A stretch of DNA of 38,603 bases from Hungatella sp. Lineage in GTDB: Bacteria; Bacillota; Clostridia; Lachnospirales; Lachnospiraceae. A program made the position numbers and the translations under genes. This document shows positions 36,559-38,603 of the stretch, one piece after another. The notes under the pieces were generated by a model. The model was not told the origin of the DNA. It was given only the letters and a program-made list of their open reading frames with translations, and searched no databases. The stretch is taken from contig JAAWHK010000015.1 of the NCBI GenBank assembly GCA_022795805.1, positions 1 through 38,603 on the forward strand. The letters run 5' to 3'. Position 1 is the stretch's first letter. Each line of letters opens with the position of its first letter.

Positions 36559-38603
36559 ATGGATAATGGTATGGAAGGTATGCTGGACACATATCTTTTC
36601 GAAACAAACTCCCTTTTAGACCGGCTGGATGAGATGCTGGTGGCTGATGAGAAGATCGGTGATTTTTCTACGGATGACGTCAACGAGATCTTCCGCATCA
36701 TGCACACCATCAAGGGCTCCTCTGCCATGATGGAGTTCAGTGCGCTGGCGGAAATTGCCCATCATATAGAGGACATGTTCTTCTATATCCGTGACAAGGG
36801 CATTGATACGCTTGATCCCCAGCACAAAAAGGAACTTTTCAACCTGATGTTCCGTTCGGAAGATTTCCTGAGAGGCCAGGTGGAGAAAGTGGAAAGCGGG
36901 GAGGCTCTCGATACGGATATCGATTCCTTTGCTGCCGATATTAATAATTTCCTTAAGAAGATAACCGGGGAAGCGGCTCAGGAATCCCCGGCAGGCAGCG
37001 CCCCCGGGGCAGCCCCCGCACAGCCGCAGGCGACAGCTTCTGCGCCATCGGCTGACAATCTTCCCGATGACAAGGACGCATCCTGTTTCCTTCACATTTT
37101 CCTGGAGGAAGGCATTGGAATGGAGAACCTGCGGGCCTACATGATCGTCAACGCCGTGCAGGAGTGCGGCATTGACCTCCATTATTACCCGGAACACATG
37201 GAATCCGACTCCTCCACCGCTTCTTCTATTATAGAGGAAGGTTTCTTTATGGCATTCCGTTCCGAAGAGGATGCCCAGAAGGCGGAGGGTGTTCTGCGCA
37301 CGCAGAACTACATACGTTCCTATGAACTGGCTGCGGTTCCCGAGCCCGAGCCCGAAGTATCTGCGCCTGCTCCCGCCGAGCCGGCCCAGGCAGATGCGCC
37401 GAAGGCGCCTGCCGCACCCAAGCCTGCGGCTCAGAAACCGGCTGCGCCGAAACCTGCCGCACCCAACGCACCTGTTAAGCAGAGCCTTATCAGCGTAAGT
37501 CTGATGAAGCTTGACAGTCTGCAGAACATCGTGGGCGAGATCGTTATCACCGAATCCATGGTCACCTCCTCCCCGGAGCTTAACCAGCTGACCCGGGACG
37601 CCTACGATAATTTCATGAAGTCGGCCCGTCAGCTGCGCAAGCTGACCGACGATCTGCAGGATATCTCCATGTCCCTGCGTATGGTTCCCATCTCCGGTGT
37701 GTTCCAGAAGATGAGCCGTATCGTGCGGGATATGAAGCAGAAACTTAATAAGGACGTGCGTCTTACCCTTATCGGTGAGGACACGGAGGTTGATAAGACC
37801 ATCGTCGACAGCATCCAGGACCCCATTATGCACATGGTCCGCAACGCCATGGATCACGGCATCGAGGACACGGTTCAGGAGCGTATCGCCGCCGGCAAGA
37901 ACAGTCAGGGTGAGATTATCCTGTCCGCTACCCACACCAGCAGCGAAGTGGTCATTACCATCGCCGACGACGGCAAGGGCATGGATCCCGCCAAGCTCCT
38001 GGCCAAGGCCAGAGATAAGGGGCTTCTCGTAAAACCCGAGAGCGACTACTCCACCAAAGAGGCCCTGTCCCTCGTCATGCTGCCCGGCTTCTCCACCAAC
38101 CAGACGGTTACGGAGTTCTCCGGCCGCGGCGTCGGCATGGATGTCGTAAAGAAGAACGTGGAATCCGTAGGGGGCGTGGTGTCCCTTTCAAGCGAATACG
38201 GAAAAGGAACCACCTTTACCATGAAGATTCCGCTGACCATGGCCATTGTAGACGGCATGAAGGTGACTGTGGGCAACTCCATTTTCACCATCCCCATCGC
38301 CAATATCCGCCAGTCCTTTAAGATTCTTCCCGAGGAGATTATCCGCGACGAGAACGATAACGAGATGATCGAGCGCATGGGAAGCTTCTACCCGGTGGTA
38401 CGGCTCCATCAGTTCTTCAACATTGACACCGAAGTGACGGAGCTGCAGGACGGTATTCTTTTGTGGGTGGAGACCAGCGACCGCTCTTTCTGCCTGTTTG
38501 TGGATGAACTTGTGGGCGAACAGCAGGTTGTTGTGAAGCCGTTCCCGGCATTCCTTAACTACTTTGAACTTAAAAATTCCGGTATTGCCGGCTGTACGAT
38601 TTT
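36559..38603 (+). CDS. cheA: Chemotaxis histidine kinase CheA (3' end beyond window)
   Basis: An open frame of 681 codons runs from ATG 36559 (after AGGTGG) to the window end without a stop. Domains in order: HPt (about 1-120) with phosphorylated His49 in IMHTIKGSSAMMEF; a CheY/CheB-binding P2 domain (about 175-257, ASCFLHIFLEEGIGMENLRAYMIV); a Pro/Ala/Lys linker (258-308); the dimerisation P3 helices (SLMKLDSLQNIVGEIVITES); the ATPase P4 with N box (HMVRNAMDHGIE, about 425), G1 (ADDGKGMD, about 470) and G2 (GRGVGMDVVKKNVES, about 523); then a CheW-like P5 from about 545 up to the edge. It passes receptor signals to CheY. Other che genes probably follow to the right. A long opposite-strand frame here is only its shadow. 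Confidence 0.95.
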   Translation, partial: MDNGMEGMLDTYLFETNSLLDRLDEMLVADEKIGDFSTDDVNEIFRIMHTIKGSSAMMEFSALAEIAHHIEDMFFYIRDKGIDTLDPQHKKELFNLMFRSEDFLRGQVEKVESGEALDTDIDSFAADINNFLKKITGEAAQESPAGSAPGAAPAQPQATASAPSADNLPDDKDASCFLHIFLEEGIGMENLRAYMIVNAVQECGIDLHYYPEHMESDSSTASSIIEEGFFMAFRSEEDAQKAEGVLRTQNYIRSYELAAVPEPEPEVSAPAPAEPAQADAPKAPAAPKPAAQKPAAPKPAAPNAPVKQSLISVSLMKLDSLQNIVGEIVITESMVTSSPELNQLTRDAYDNFMKSARQLRKLTDDLQDISMSLRMVPISGVFQKMSRIVRDMKQKLNKDVRLTLIGEDTEVDKTIVDSIQDPIMHMVRNAMDHGIEDTVQERIAAGKNSQGEIILSATHTSSEVVITIADDGKGMDPAKLLAKARDKGLLVKPESDYSTKEALSLVMLPGFSTNQTVTEFSGRGVGMDVVKKNVESVGGVVSLSSEYGKGTTFTMKIPLTMAIVDGMKVTVGNSIFTIPIANIRQSFKILPEEIIRDENDNEMIERMGSFYPVVRLHQFFNIDTEVTELQDGILLWVETSDRSFCLFVDELVGEQQVVVKPFPAFLNYFELKNSGIAGCTI

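Noticed and set aside
36616-37935. Long minus-strand frame of 439 codons opposite cheA
   Set aside because: It is the complement of the cheA coding sequence; its Gly/Arg/His-rich translation shows no family features, whereas the plus strand gives clear HPt, P3 and ATPase motifs.

Overview
The window reads as chromosomal DNA of an anaerobic, spore-forming, probably motile gut Firmicute, most likely a Lachnospiraceae (Clostridium cluster XIVa) member. Supporting signs are a small acid-soluble spore protein gene, Gram-positive ribosome binding sites (AAAGGAGG type) before nearly every gene, LplB/YtcP-type sugar permeases, a GGGtGRT/NifU-like pair, and a chemotaxis cluster. No rRNA, tRNA or CRISPR array was seen. 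Almost all genes lie on the minus strand.

Layout. (1) 1-355: gene-poor left edge with two facing copies of a palindrome and a strong promoter between them. (2) 356-9540: glycan-use locus. A divergent AraC-type regulator (+) faces a minus-strand operon of GH2 beta-galactosidase, two CUT1 permeases, a cytoplasmic sialidase-fold protein and a sugar-binding lipoprotein. No transport ATPase is encoded, so a shared one elsewhere is presumed. (3) 9541-11500: an apparently AT-richer accessory island. It holds an IS200/IS605-like hairpin end without a transposase, a small RHH-like protein, a Panacea-domain antitoxin with a MazF/PemK-like toxin, a scrap resembling an IS630 transposase, and three tandem 11-bp repeats. 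(4) 11505-18680: core genes: the GGGtGRT/NifU-like pair, then folA, an NlpC/P60 hydrolase, a MATE exporter and a D,D-carboxypeptidase in tight array, then a SASP gene. (5) 18821-22244: fructose-type PTS IIB and IIC plus a class II aldolase, divergent from a DeoR regulator, with repeated operator-like motifs between them and no IIA. (6) 22325-28025: an ABC importer (DUF3798 lipoprotein, tandem-NBD ATPase, two permeases). (7) 28336-38603: sensory cluster: cupin, soluble MCP and FIST protein in one operon, three membrane MCPs, and a divergent cheA cut by the window end.

The genes form four functional blocks: import and hydrolysis of a galactosidic glycan, PTS uptake and aldol cleavage of a sugar, import of an unknown solute, and chemosensory signalling. 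Several starts were moved to internal codons on the basis of ribosome binding sites, including GTG for the beta-galactosidase, TTG for the RHH protein and TTG for the ABC ATPase.

The most noteworthy items are the Panacea/MazF-like pair in its island, the FIST + soluble MCP + cupin operon, the uncharacterised DUF3798 importer, the GGGtGRT pair, and the promoter enclosed by inverted palindromes at the left edge. All functional statements come from reading motifs by eye; no database search was possible.
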